Of a DNA stretch of 64,000 nt, positions 21,536 to 35,220 are shown in pieces; position 1 is the first letter of the stretch, and every line of letters starts with the position of its first letter. The stretch spans positions 16,896,001 to 16,960,000 of the forward strand of contig NW_023503493.1 in assembly GCF_014529535.1 (NCBI RefSeq), read 5' to 3'. The notes under the pieces are model-generated. The model ran no database searches, was not told the origin of the DNA, and saw nothing but the letters and a program-made list of their open reading frames with translations. Position numbers and translations under genes: made by a program. The DNA is from Bradysia coprophila (lineage: Eukaryota > Arthropoda > Insecta > Diptera > Sciaridae).

Positions 21536-24500
21536 TTACTTACTTCGCGTCTTGTTATTACTGATTTTTGTTTGACATCTAATCTTACTTTGTACTCTTC
21601 GTGCTTTTTTAATATCACTGCTACCATTATTCGAATTAGTTGACCGTACTGCCGAACCAACCGTCAAATCATCGTCCATTTTTCGCTTATCACCCACTTT
21701 CGGCGAACCCATCGGACACGATGCGCCAGCGACCGTTTCGTCGTCCGTCGCACGTTTATCCGATTCGGTGTGATTCAATTTACCGTCTACGGCCGTTGCA
21801 TCCGCCGTTGAGTGCTGAGTCAGTGTGGCCGGTCCAGCGGCTAAGATGGTATCGTTTTCATTTTGTATTTTGAGATCGACAATATTCTCGTTTATTTGTA
21901 CTGGATTTTCTTTATCAATTTCTGCGCTTAAATTAAGGTGTTCGGCCTTGACGTCGACGATAGGCGGTAGATTTTCTGGTGTGACGGCAACTAAATGGCC
22001 GAACGAATTACTAACAGTTGTAGCTGGACTCTTTGAGCGCCAATATTGCAATTCTGTTTTGCATTTGTTTGCTTCCTGTGAAAATGGAATAAGGGAAAAG
22101 GGAAAATGAAACAACCGCCGAGCAACAACAGCAAAAAAATTGGGGAACAAAGTCTTGCTATTTTCGCAATTCAATAGACTAAGTCATCAAGTACTATCGA
22201 GGAAGAATTGTTACCTGTAACAAGGTTGATATTTTCATAGACATCTCTTCGTATTTCTTTTCACTTTCGTCCAATCGTGCCGCATACTCGTGAGTCTGTT
22301 TCTGTTGTTCAGCCAAAAGTTTCTGCATTTCCGTTAATTGTTTTGTTTGTTCCGTTGATTTCTTCTTACAAAACCGTAAATCGTTACGCAACACAGTTAA
22401 CTGGTTGTTATATCTGCAAAAAACGAAACACCCCATTCCCAGTTGTTACTATCAAGACAATCGCAATGCGAGCGCAACAACAGAAACGAACCTTTTCATT
22501 CCTTGCTTGATCTTACGAATGCCCTTTCGCAGCACCATATTTGTTTGTGGCGGTGATGGCATCGAGCTGGAATGACTACTACTTACCTTGCGTGTCGACG
22601 TTGTCGAATCTAGTAGTGTAAATAAGAAGTTTGAATTAAGATTTGGATTGGCTATTTGGATGGGGGGAAAATGGAAAAAAAAAGAAAAATTAAAAACAAA
22701 GAATTTCTCGAGCTAATTGGAATATAATATTGGTATTGAATTGGGACAACCGAAGTGTCGTTTTGGGTTCATTCACTTACGTTTTCCGAAATCGAGAAAA
22801 TCTTTATTGAAATATGCAATTTCCGGTAGCGTTGATTCCAGATGCTCTTTGAAATATTCCATTGCCATTGTGGACAAGTCAAATAGTTCCTCGATTATGA
22901 TGTATGGACGCCCCAGTTTCGGTGTGGTACGGATATAGTTCAATATGTTGTAGACTTCATCCAAAATCTAAATCAACGGACGGTGACATTGTCATTCGTT
23001 TTTTTTTCGCTGTACTAATGACAATTTACTTACGCTGCCAGGAAAGAAACAGATGTGATTTCGGTCAATATGCTTGCCAAAAGTCATTTGAAGCAACGAT
23101 AAACGCATGTGACACGTCTCGACTAGGTCACACTCACCAGCCGATGGATGTGAGCGTCTAGCTGATTCACTATAAATTAATGCAATTTCGGATGTTATTT
23201 ACACTTGGATTTGATGCATCGGTTTTTGTTCAATTTACCGTCGTGGCATAATCTTCTTAACATTCTGGAATCGGTTTTGCAGCTGAGTTTGTAGTTTTTG
23301 AAATGTTGAATTTAGTATTCCTTTACAAACTTGGTTCATCTGCTGTGACACCTGAGGATAGATTGAGTTGAGTATTGTGATTTAAATGAAAACATTAGTT
23401 TCGAGTGACTCTGCGATTTCGTTTCAAGAGATTTTCTTTAAGATGAAATTCGCTAGGGAAAAGATTGCACCAAAGACATTGGGAATCAAAAGGAACAAAG
23501 GACTTTTTCATTCGGCACGATAACACTCAGCAGCAGGGCATATTTTTGGATTTTTTTGTGGAAATTTTTCACAAAATTTCCAAAAAATTGTCAAAAATTT
23601 CCAAAAACTGCGAACGTCGAAAAACCGAATTTTTCCACCATTTCGAACGGTTTTGGCAACTCCTGAACTCAGTCTTGCGTTTTAGCTAACTCTCAAGTAT
23701 TTTGTTTGATTCTTGACACTATGAGCTTTCAAATGAAGTCGAGCATGATTAATTTGAAGGATGAGAGCGTCAATAATCAAACAAAATCATTGAGAGCTGG
23801 CTAAAACACAAGGCTGAGCTCAGTAGTTGCCAAAACCGTTCGAAATGATGGAAAAATTCGGTTTTTGAACGTTCGCAGTTTTCGGAAATTTTTGGCAATT
23901 TTTTGGAAAATTTGGGAAAATTTTCCACAAAAATTTCCAAAAATAGGCCCTGGTCTGCAACACAACGTCGTGTTATTGAAAAATGACTTATTTAACATTC
24001 GTTATACCTCATCTCATAGTTCCAATAATCTGGAACGTAATCTGATTCTACCGAAGTGCTGAGACACATTTCTCTAGGATCCACATGCAAATCGCGTTTT
24101 TATGTCTTTTTCTCTGTTTATATTTACTATGTTTACTCTATTCTCCACCGATTTCCCATTACTTTTATGTCAAGAATGTCGTAATTTGAATGACAGTGCG
24201 CATATAAGTGTCATTCGTGATGAAATTATCTGTCTGCTGAAACCATTTCTCTTACGAATCAAAGTATGTTTCAAATCACAGAGGTACATTTTGTGAATTA
24301 TTATTACGAAATTGAACAAAATAAAATTGAAAAAGAATCCCAAGGTTATCTTTATACGCTAGACTCATCACCAGGGCGAATTAAGGTTTTCAGCGCCCCT
24401 GGGCAATTTCATCGTGACTCATACGTTATCAATATCTATCTTTTCCGATGAATTTTTTAGGATAGGATATAGTTGGTATAAGTAACGACCGATTATCCTT

Positions 24501-26957
24501 GCACCACAACTGTCAATGGGCCTGTTGTACATTCACTCATGATAACAACCAGTTTTTGACTTATCAGTGACGTAAGTATATGTTACTAATAGGGAAGACT
24601 AATCATCCATGATTAGGAAAAAAAAGCTATGAGCTTCTAATTGATCGATAGGTTGCTTTCAATTTCAATTTCATTTATTTCCAAAAGAAATTTGTTAAAC
24701 TTCGCGCACCGCGTAGCTCCAGTATGCGTTACAATTCTAAGGAGCTACAACAGCTAAAACAAGAGCTACCGCTTTACGGTAGAGCCTTTACCTACTAAGC
24801 TACCTGAGCGTCCTAATGTGGACGAAATACACGAAACTCACATATTTTATACAGGCAACCTAAGGTCGACTTAAAAGATCGAAGGTGTTACTTTAGAGCG
24901 GTGAGGCTTGCCGAGCTTCTGTATCTTACAAACACAACAACAAGTATGTTACAGCCGAAATACACGTATATTTTTTGTTGCCTTTGTATTCTCCGCTACT
25001 GGATATAGGCCTTCCGATGATAAGGGATTTAACCATGAAACACAACGCGAATTGTTAAATTCACGTGAATTTCGAACCACACCTATAGGTTGGGAAGTGG
25101 TTAAGATTTTTGTCTGGTGTTAATTATATCTCCGGATAAAGTTGGACTCAGATATTTGTACACAGAATTCATTCATATAGGTCTAATATGTACGGTACGT
25201 TGAGGGCACCAAACTACCAAGATTATGATTGGGTATAGGCCTAGGAACATTACTTTTCTACAAAACACCGAAGAAAAATCTTCATGTTGGAAGACCAGTA
25301 CGCTACCACTTTTCTTGATTTAATTGAGATCTGATAGAAATTGATAAGCGCTGCAGACGAAAATTTTTTCTTCTCTTACTTATTTCAATTATGAGAGATT
25401 TTCGTTAGATTAATTTCCATTTTCGAAGCTCCTCATATTTCCAGCGCCCCATTTCTCTTTCCAGCGCTTGGCTAGAGCCAGAATTGCCCTGAGGTTAATC
25501 CGCCCCTGCTCAGCACATTCGCACAGATTTAATCTGAGATTCAGTTGTGTGAAAAGTGGAAAGTTGTGGCCATTCCAATAACAGACATAAATCGCATGTA
25601 AAATTAATAGAATTCCCTGGACAGTCGATCTCATTAATTTGACCAGTTGGTCGAATGCATTGTACCACAGTAAAATGCGATGATTAATAACAGTTCGTCC
25701 AAATAAGGGAACATTCACACGAAAACCGACGAAAATCGATATTTTCATTTCAATAATTTCTTGTTCACTCTCTCCCGTATTATCAACACGCGTAACGAAA
25801 TCTGCTGAATCAACTTGAATTTGCGAAAATGCCAGAAAGGCTAATAAATATTCATTAAATTATGTTGTTGCTATTTCGGACTATTTTTCTAAGTGATAGG
25901 TTCGTTGTCGGAAGATTAAAAGTTGTTTTTCATTCCATTCAATCAACGCTGCTCATTCATTTACAAAATTATACGGAGCCGACGACTAATCCTGGAACGG
26001 TAAAAAGAAAATACGTAGAACCAGTGCATGTTTAGGATGGTTAGACCGTAGTAAAATGTGTTTGATTATTCATTCACGTAAGTAGGAAAGAAAAAGGGGA
26101 TTAAGCTATCCGTTTTGTGTATATAACGGCAAACACACTCTCTGTATGTTACAAAGTACACGAAGTGATTGAAATTAAATTTGATGGCTACATATTTTGA
26201 CATGAAAAACTAATCAAAAGGGCGAACTGGAAACGAAATCTAGAAATTTGGTTTTCAAATTCATGCTACCATGTTTGTCTGTCGATACGAGTAAGAAGAG
26301 AAGAAAAGGTTGAATTATACATGAAGCCAAGTACATTTTTCGGTAATCACTTGTCCTCAACAATTAAAACAATTTCAACATGCACTCACATGGCTCTTCC
26401 AGTTACAACAAACACATTGTGTATGAGTTTCGCAGCGTGGACACTGCCATATTTGCAGATGATTATATTTATGTAGATAGAGCGCTAGATTTGTTCCACA
26501 TAGATCTCATAAAGTCGTTGAACCCGTTGGTTTTCGTTTTGAGTTTTATCAACACAACACAGACACACGCACACAAAACAATTTTTAACAAAATTTCCGT
26601 TTAAAGTTACGCCATCGGAAGCGACCGTTGAATACGCATCAGCGATGAATATCGCCGAGCAATATTTATATAAAATACAAAATAATCATCCCATGGGACT
26701 CAAAAATGATTTCAATTGAAACTTACCCCTCTCATTTGCGCGCATTGTTTGTAGCCCACATATGAAAATACTTTATCCAAAATTTCGATCGGCAAATCTA
26801 GCAAATATATTCTTTGTTTTGGAATGTCGTCGCCATTCGCTGATCGAGATGTCGCACCACTAACGTTTCGCGCTAGTGTACCAGCCGATGAATCACTGAA
26901 CGGATCTTCCACAGCTCCTGGCCCCGTCGTAATTGTCATTTGTCGTGTCGAAACCAT
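21536..26957 (-). CDS. FBXO28: F-box only protein 28 homologue
   Basis: Predicted substrate adaptor of an SCF ubiquitin ligase; the vertebrate protein acts in mitosis and MYC regulation. Seven exons on the minus strand: 26957-26727, 23351-23239, 23169-23034, 22967-22781, 22609-22492, 22413-22215, 22075-21536, total 1524 nt (507 residues), all phases consistent. It starts MVSTRQM. The F-box (LLDLPIEILDKVFSYVGY) ends exon 1. Then come QMNQVCKGILN, RESARRSHP, LSLLQMTFGKHID, FFPGS, ILDEVYNILNYI and DLSTMAMEYF, in the same order as human FBXO28. Exon 6 is a Gln/Lys-rich coiled coil (QLTEMQKLLAEQQKQ). The tail is acidic with a basic KKARR nuclear signal. Intron 1 (3.4 kb) carries two transposons. 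The final codons AGTAAGTAA could also be a splice donor, so the C terminus is slightly uncertain. Confidence 0.88.
23534..23952. mobile_element. hAT-like foldback in intron 1 of the F-box gene
   Basis: Starts CAGGGCATATTTTTGG and ends CCAAAAATAGGCCCTG. The arms of ~190 bp carry CGTTCGCAGTTTT and GTTTTGGCAACT blocks in inverted order. The 8 bp on either side are only a partial match (CTCAGCAG and GTCTGCAA). A lone end of the same family sits at about 58161-58196 in a Smurf intron. Confidence 0.7.
24372..25508. mobile_element. hAT-like element with CAGGGGCGGATTAA-type termini
   Basis: Starts CAGGGCGAATTAAGG and ends TTAATCCGCCCCTG. It is flanked by CTCATCAC (24364-24371) and CTCAGCAC (25509-25516), a 7/8 target duplication. 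Sub-terminal CAGCGCC motifs are shared with the 33937-34709 element. About 1.1 kb, no transposase frame. It contains a tRNA-like/SINE stretch at about 24640-24822. Confidence 0.75.
24640..24822 (-). mobile_element. Possible tRNA-derived SINE
   Basis: On the minus strand the sequence begins GGACGCTCAGGTAGCTTAGT and runs through AGGTAAAGGCTCTACCG. TAGCTTAGTAGG fits an RNA polymerase III A box, and a small stem (CTACCGTAAAGCGGTAG) follows. The far end is a GAAATTGAAATTGAAAG-like tail. I see no convincing B box or full cloverleaf, so it is not called as a tRNA gene. Confidence 0.4.
25509..26726. other. Remainder of the F-box gene intron 1
   Basis: About 1.2 kb of intronic sequence between the CCGCCCCTG end and the exon 1 donor. 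No coding or structural feature seen. Confidence 0.4.
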
Positions 26958-29900
26958 TTTGCTCGCAATATAGATTTTCTTTGATTTTATGTACAGATCT
27001 CCTCTGGAAATTGGAACGGAAAAGAAAAATCGTTTTAGTTGGATATGTGATGCATTACACACTGTGTGAGACTGTACGATTGGTATCTATTGATATATTT
27101 GATTACTTCAGACAAAAAATATTCCACATAAAAAGCGGGTATGATGAGCAATAATATTAAACAATAAAAGTGTAGAGAGAGAAAAAAATGGCAATTAATC
27201 ACACTCGTGTCTGTTTTTTATTTATTTATTTATATAAGTTCATGTATAATGTCTGGACGACCAACGTGAACGTAGTTTTTTGTGTGTTGTTTGTATATAA
27301 TAAATGACTACGAAGATGAACTGAACGTAAGAACGTATACGAGAAAAGATGAACGAAATTGATTTTTTTTTTGTTCTTTAGTTTGAAATTCTGATCACGA
27401 ATAAAGCATACGATTTAAAATTCTGGACGGTGGATTTTTTAGCACCGCTTACGACAATCGTATTTTTCTATTGTCAAGTACTTATAAGATTGGTCTCGCA
27501 GGATTTCTCTGTCAGAATGCAAACGTGGATTTAACTCAAGGTTTTGTACACGTATGTGCGTAGAGATGCCCTAAGACCTTTGGGAATAAACTGAAACTTT
27601 TGGAAAAGCCTTCGACGTTTGAATTAATTTGTGTCGTTTCAACTTTTAATTTATTCCACCAAATTGAAGTAACAGAGCGCTTCATTTAAGAATATGTCTT
27701 GCCGTGCCAAGTTATTTGCCGAATCAACATTGGGTTAAACTGTATAAATTATAGTATAAATTTCGTTTACTAAGAACGGAGCAACTGGAATATTTGATTT
27801 GATATACACAATTTCACTTGATTCCACTGAGTGTTATAACGAATAATTTATTGAAGATACTACTTTGACGAACGTACCTCTGGCATCGTTCAATAATTAT
27901 ACGTGTAACCAGTTGCTGGTCTTCAGTCACCTATGACTCTGAATGAGCACAACTTAAACGATGGTACCGAGTCGAAAGTCCTCAGCATTTCAAACTAGAG
28001 AACTAAGAACCGTATCGAAGTCTGCGTTGTATTGAATGTAAACCTAATCAAATTTACATACTCGGTCGGTACCTATATACAAATGTGTACGTATGTGCAT
28101 GGTGCTATGTATGCTATCATCCACCATTTATGTACATATACAATAAACAGTATTTTACATTTTACCTAAATTCTGGTATTGTATACATGACTCGGCGTAT
28201 AATACATTGGTAAAATACGTTTACATACGAGGCACAATGGAAGTGATATGATCACCGAAAATACTACATGAACCACTACATTATGTATAGCTAAACAAAA
28301 GGTATGTACAGCAAAAGGGCAGCACAATATCACGATTTAGGAGATTCGGTGCAGATACAAGAAGAAACCATAAAAAAAATTGGATGTTATTTCGTTATGC
28401 TTACATCTTTTTCGGTTGATGGTAGTGGTAGTCACTGTACCGAAAAAATAGCAATAATAATAGGGTGTTTAGTTATTTAACTGAACACAGAAAAAATCAA
28501 TGACTCGTGAAAATATTTGATATTTTTTTATCTCTAGCTTGAGCAATATATCATCGTCTTTCTTGTACACGAGTACACGAGCATGATGTTTATTATACGA
28601 ACAACTTCACACAGCTCAATTTTACTGTAAAGGAAAAAAGAGTCAGTATTTTCGTTTAGATGTTGGATGTGTCGAGAAAAATTCGTCTCGTTAAGAACGA
28701 ACCGAATTCTTTCATGAATCTATTCGCTGGAAAGTATTAACAAAACACTTTTCTTCCAGACTGTAAATGCTGCAGCGTGCATGCATTGAAATTGTTTAGA
28801 TTCATGTCAAATATTTGAGATTTTTTTGTGGTGTGGGTGAAGTTAAAAATTTCTTTTCCAATTTGTTATGTTACGTTGCGTAGAACATGAAAAACTTAGT
28901 TAGGTTTTGTCGAGGGTTTTGTTTTCTTACAGTCAATGCACTAACGGTCACAAGTAAATGAAATACAACTTGAAAATCTACCTTTTAGAAACTGGTAGAA
29001 AGACGACAAAATTATGCGATGAGCACTGACGAAGAAAATGTTTTACGACAAACAAAGTAAAAGACTTTGTATTAAACACGAGATGAAACGTTAAACAAGC
29101 CACAGATTGACTAGTATATATGACAAAGCATACGAATGCTGTTTCGGAAACAATAAAACCTTTTCTCTGACACAACTACTATGTAAGAATAAGAAATAAG
29201 GATCAGCCCTTGCTTTTCCATCTATATATTACAAAGTGTCTTCATATTTGTACTTTCTATAGGATTACATAAATCAAAACAAATAGAAGAGCATAGAAAT
29301 AGTTTGCAGTACACGTAGCATCAGTTTCTCTATCCAAAATTGACCTGTCTTTGGGTTCTGAATAAGGGAAGACCGACATTTTCTACCTGTGAATTAAGAA
29401 ATTTGAAATTACGAAATTTGATCGGTCATTCATCATTGTTGTACACAGAACGGGCTCAGGTATTTAATACGCGAAGATCAATCCTATTCGATCCGAAATT
29501 GGTAAATCTAATCGGTAGAAAGGATGGTATTCAACAGGAAACTCGGTTTCATTTCTACAAAATGGAGATGACGACAAGAGCTGTAGAAGTCGAGATGGAA
29601 ATTTTGTAGGCACCGAGTTTCCTTTCGATTTCTTTAAATTTACCCCCACTGCCGATTCGCAAGATTATGCTTCCGTCCGCTCTGACAATAGTCTAACCAG
29701 TTAATAATTTCGAAACGACAAACGTTTCGTTAATCGTTAAATACGATACTTCATTTGTGTAAAGCGTCTCGTAATGTGTGGTACCGAATCTATCACATGC
29801 TGAGATCAAGAGATCACTAGCCAGAGCTCATGGCTTAAACATTGTCACAATTGTTTTTGTTGAAATTCAAATCCAAATCCCCTATACAATTTGCTAAATA

Positions 29901-32900
29901 GACACTTCCACCAAAATAGCAAATGTATGTAGCGCTCTGGATCGTCGACAGTGCGTGTGTGTCCCACAAAATACCGAAATTCACAAACGAAAAGATTAGA
30001 TGTATACATTAAATGTCGCTTGATCGACGATAAATCCAACAAACCGGTATACCCGAATGGAATGGATGAATTTGACTGAAAAGTTTCAGCAATACTACAA
30101 AAGAACTGTGTGTGTGCATAAGATAATAATGCCGTACATAAAATGCCCGATGAAATCCGTTTATTTCTGTCGAAAATGTTTTTCCTCGTGAATTTTTATT
30201 TTGTTCGAAATTCTCCCCAAAAATCTTTTCAACATCAACAACAGCCATTTAAGTACATCAAAGCTCTTTACAATGTATAATATATCTACAAAAATGTGCA
30301 CAACTCACATAACATTGTTGACCCGACCGCCTATGCAAGAAGGACTGAAACGATTTGCTATATACTACGAGGAATCGTCGACTGTTATCGTTGAATTCGG
30401 TCTCAACGATTCACATAATATATTGCCATTGATCGTCACAAATGGTGACACAAATGTATACGAGCTTTATGTCGGTACGATATAGGGGTCTGAGTACTAC
30501 ACACAACATCTCGAATGCACATTATATTCATTAATTGGCGTCAAATTTCATTTTATTTATTACATTTCGTGTATAGATCATTAAACCTACGACAGTAGCG
30601 TACTGTACGTATTATAAAGGGCTGTGCAATGGATGTTAAATCACAAAATTCAGAATAGATGAGGCACATAAGAGCTGCTTGCTGCTTGATAACCATTTAA
30701 AATTTACGCTCGCTTAGAATATTCTACTTATTTACAATGTCAGACCCATTCAACAACGAAATGACATTCATTTTGGATTTTGCATCAAAGCATTTATGGC
30801 TTATACGACATTCATTATTACTGTGCACCTATATCTATATTATGTCTCTGCACATAGTATATGTTGCTCAGTATATAACGTAGGCAAAATATTTATTCTA
30901 TAATTGCACTTTAGACCAGAATATTTACTTTGCATTGCGTACATTTTCAATGAAAATTACCAAGTCAGCACATTACAAGTTTCACTTATCACGTCAAATC
31001 TTAATTTTGCAAATATCGTCAATGAAACAAAAGGTGTTGGAAGTTGGAGCACATACAAAAGAAAAAATGTTATGGAGAAGAGGTTCTCAACATACACGTA
31101 ACGATCTGTGTGTTGTGTATTTATACTTCTGTGGTAAATGTTGGTCGTCAGTGAAAAATATTGGAATAATGTGCGGTATACATTATCGCTGAATGTTGTT
31201 ATCGCCGCTACGATTCTTGATGCTGGGAGTGTTATACAGCAAATCAATATTAAAAGCAACCTCGAATTTTATGAAATTTACAACACAAATATAGATTACA
31301 GACGTGGGCAGACAATGAAGAATTATTTAGAAAAAAATTACGAAACGAAGTGACAAAGTTGATGGTATGTTTGATCTTGTCTTCATTATAATCAAAGCAA
31401 TAGAAATCGACCGGTGTCGATACTCTTTCTTTCATCAAATTTTATTTACAAGATGTCGCGTTCCCGGCATTCTAACATTATAAAAACGAGGTTTTATTGA
31501 GTTCCTCCAAATTGTTTTTATTCACAATGATCATCTTGAATTCTATTTTTAATTCTGATAACCCAAAAACTACAGATTTTCCCATCGACTAATATCTTCA
31601 TGAAAATGGCACATTTGCAATTTTTAATTGCTAAAACATTCAAGTTATCAAATACACAACCGCAGTTTGGAACTGAAGATATGGTGAGGTCATAACCATT
31701 ACGCATAGTAATAAAAGAATGCGATAATTTTAGCGTACCTACAAGGAACAAATTGGTACAACAAGACAAAATATGGATTTTCCATACTCGAAATTTAGAA
31801 CATTTTTGTGAAAAAATTGGGTGAAATAATCAGAGATTACCCAAATCCTAAGTGAACTATGGAGACGATGGAGACATAAACGAATGGTATATCAGTTGAC
31901 ATAAGTTGGAAGAAATAATTGTGAAAAAAGGAATGCTGAAATCAAAATGAATGAAAAATTTCTTCGTGAAGAACCAAAATGTCGATGTTCATAACCTGTC
32001 CATTTTTCACAGCGGAATTTATATTACCTCATTATTTGGTCGATTCTCGATCAGAATAGGGAACGTAGGTGTTGTTCAATCACAAACTAATCAACACAGA
32101 ATTGTAAGAAAAAGTTCAGTCGAAATTTTCAAACTTTTCTTCTAGAAAAGAAAATGTATTTAAGGACGTTACTGTAACTGTAACCGTTTGTTCGTTTTCG
32201 AAAAATGTAAAAGTAAGCACAGACTTAACAATCGAAACAGTATCTTCACTCCAATAGAAAAATTTGAAAGTCTTATCGTATCACTTACACAGAAGAAGCA
32301 AAGAATCGGAACCATTGGGTAAAATCCATCTTCAATTGTTAAAACACAATTTTTCTGTATTTGACGAGAATTTTGTTACTTTTCATATTTCTAAAACTGA
32401 TAACATGCTGTGACACAAAAACAATTTCAGTTTTAAGATTGCACATCATAAGAAATCGGAAAAATGGTAGGATGTGGTATAAACTCAAACCACAGAATTT
32501 ACACACACACACAAGGTCTAACCAATTTTTAGTTACATCGCTTGTAGGTAGGAAATTGAGGAAATTACAAAAATTGATAAAATATTCAAGTAACTTACAT
32601 TGATACTTACTAGTTTTGAATAAAGAAAAATTGACGAAAATATTTGTGCATTTCCAACAAAAAAAAAACTTTCAATCGAATTCAGTAAATTTTCTTGCAT
32701 ACAATTTGTACAACTTGACTTAGTCCAACGATTTGCGTTAACAACAGATAATTGGAACTACAATGAAACGAAATCCACTACTTGTGTATTAATGTGAGGC
32801 AATTTTCGTTGATTATTATCGTAGGTTTTCAATCAATACAAAATTGGCTATAGGATATATACATTTGTATACCGAATAGCGCACAATGAACAGGAGGAAT

Positions 32901-33780
32901 TTCCGAATCGATTCTCGGAGAAAACAAATTTACTTTTAAAACAAAAATGTTGTGAACAGAAACCTCCACAAATGAAACAAACTCATCAAACACTTAAACT
33001 AAAATTTACATTCAATCGGAATGAAAACCTACTCCGCCATTTTGCCCCTTGGTTTTATTTAATATAAAAAAAATGTTTTAAATGAAATTTCGAACGATTT
33101 CAATTTTACGAGAAAATGATTGCAATTGAATTTCCACAAGCAAAATTCTTACCTTTTCCACTATTCCAAATCGTACGAAAATTGTTTATGGACACAAAGG
33201 AAAATCTCTTACAGAAAATTCAATTGTGTGATGGAGCGATGGTAAAAGAGACGAATATGTAAGTAAAAATATATCGCGGAAATCGAAAAGGCAAAAGACA
33301 AAATATACACTCGCGTGACGGGTCGTCCGAATAAAATTTAACGTCAATAAATTTGCATTTTTTTCTCTTCGTCGCCGTTTCGATTCAATTCAGTTCGAGC
33401 ACTCGGACACAATTTTCATCGATTCTATTTCCATTTGGGATGGAACGTAGAAATTTAATTTTTAATTTATCAATTTTCTGTTAAATGATTTGTAAGAAAG
33501 TCTTCTTTTTGTTCGCAAATTCATTCAACGAAAAATAATGGTTGAGACGATGACTGTTCAGCACTGAATGTTGGTATGATTGTTTACAAAGCTAATAAGA
33601 TCTCTTCAGTTGGCGAAACACCCGAAACACTAATGACAGAAATGTGTACAAAACGCAACTAACTTCACAATTTCACATAGTTAACCAAAAATGTAATTGT
33701 CGATCTTTACGTCTTACTAAGAGATGGTGCTGGGGTAAAACATAAAGGACCTAAGACTAACTAGGTATCCTAGGTATATG
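26958..33780. other. Long gene-poor interval upstream of the F-box gene
   Basis: About 6.8 kb in which I found no domain, no linked exon set and no clear transposon end. Short ORFs on both strands look like chance. The first part must hold the F-box gene promoter. Distal promoter, 5' UTR exons or non-coding RNA cannot be excluded. Confidence 0.4.
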
Positions 33781-33910
33781 TTTGCTCCAAGTAACTGTAA
33801 ACATGAATTTTCTCTGGCAGAACGAACACGATTGTATCGACATAGATCGGTTTTCATAAATATTGATGAGGTTCTATGTCTCTATGGATGATATTTGACA
33901 GTTCGTATAT
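33780..33910. repeat. Decayed GGTTTGTTCCAA-family element
   Basis: TTTGCTCCAA, AACTGTAAACATGAATTTT, TATTGATGAGGTTCTATG and CTATGGATGATATTTGACAG recur in the order of the reverse complement of the 1082-1248 element. Confidence 0.45.
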
Positions 33911-33916
33911 AGACTG

Positions 33917-34788
33917 TTGTTTCTGAGTCGCGCAACCAGGGGCGGATTAAAGCTTTCAGCGCCACTGGCAAACGTAATTTAAGCGCCAATTTTCCTATAT
34001 GAATATCTTATAAACAAGGTGGTAATAATGAAAATTACTGCTTGTTAGATACGTACATTCCGGAGACCATTGAAATGGATCGTAGTGTGGAAGAAATGTA
34101 ATTGCGAGCGCAGCGAGCAAGAAATTTTTCAAAAACAGACATCACTAGAGAAATTCTGATACCACAAGAAAATGCTGTTTTGATTATTGGCATAGTACTG
34201 GTATGAGCTAAAAGTTACAAATTTTAGTTCATGAAGACCACATCACAATTCGTAGTTTTTACGCTAATTCAATGGTCGAGCTTTCCTTTTTCGAGGCATC
34301 CATTCTGAACTAGTTTGAGAGATCGAAGAGGAGCGGTTTCCTTCTTTTTTGCCACTTTCCATTATGTAAAGGACTATTGTTTTAGACTTCACCATTCATG
34401 CTTCCCGGCAAAATAATTTCTTTTTGTAAATGTTCGGACTGAATACTATGACATGCGAAATGAAATTTTCAATTTTAACCCGTGAACTCATGCACTCGCC
34501 AGAATAAAAATTTGGAACTCCGTGCGTACTGTGCTTTACGAGATTAGGCATCAGCAAACACTCTACAGTTTTGTGATAGATTTCAGTTTGAAACTAATAA
34601 ACAATTTCTACTCAGAAAATAATTGTCAATTTAGTGACTGAACTCAGCGCCAAATTTTTCCAGCGCCATGGGCACGGTCCCGAATTTCCCATAGGGTAAT
34701 CCGCCCCTGCGCGGAACGCAATCGAAAATGCATGCGTTTCTATGCGTTTTCATGTAAACTTTTAATGCATTGCGCGACTCAGAAACAA
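33917..34788. mobile_element. Foldback with TTGTTTCTGAGTCGCGCAA termini, split by another element
   Basis: A 19-bp terminus TTGTTTCTGAGTCGCGCAA starts at 33917, and its exact reverse complement ends at 34788. Nearly all of the left side is followed directly by the 33937-34709 insertion, so the original unit was only ~100 bp. The remaining interior has ATGCATGCGTTTC palindromic motifs. Confidence 0.7.
33937..34709. mobile_element. hAT-like element with CAGGGGCGGATTAA termini
   Basis: 773 bp. Starts CAGGGGCGGATTAA and ends TAATCCGCCCCTG, with sub-terminal CAGCGCCA at both ends. Flanks are CGCGCAAC (33929-33936) and CGCGGAAC (34710-34717), a 7/8 target duplication. Same family as 24372-25508 but with a different, shorter interior. 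No ORF of note. Confidence 0.75.
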
Positions 34789-34898
34789 TTTTTTGTCAAT
34801 TATGATGTTCTAGAGAATTGTTTAGTGTCCGATAATGAAACGAAATCGATATTCCTCCGAAGGATCTGAATCAAATTTTTTTAACGTTAGCAGTGCTA

Positions 34899-35220
34899 AT
34901 GATCAGAGCGAGAGAACCGAAGACTAGTTAATTATTGGGATACTTGTCAAAATATTGCTTTTTCTTTAAACATGTTACGTTGAGAGCGAGAGGGCCGAAG
35001 ACCAGTCTATTATAAGTTGTCTTGGGGTACTTGGAGTACTCTATAGTGTTATGATGAAAGAGAAAGAGATGTTTTGACAAGTATGCCAAGGCAAGTTATA
35101 ATAAACTGGTCTTCGGTCCTCTCGCTCTCAACGTAACACATTGAAAGAGAAGCAAATACTTTCACAAGTACCCCAAGGCAAGTTATAATAACTAGTCTTC
35201 GGTTTTCTCGCTCTGATCAT
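34899..35220. mobile_element. Compound palindrome with doubled arms
   Basis: Begins ATGATCAGAGCGAGAG and ends with the complement CTCTCGCTCTGATCAT-like sequence. Within each arm a second unit (GAGAGCGAGAGGGCCGAAGA and relatives) repeats, so four related copies of the GAGCGAGAG/CCGAAGAC motif face each other around a loop near 35030-35070. Non-coding foldback of unknown family. Confidence 0.65.

Noticed and set aside
24700..24822. tRNA gene
   Set aside because: A-box and one stem are present on the minus strand, but no B box or complete cloverleaf was found, so only a SINE-like origin is suggested.
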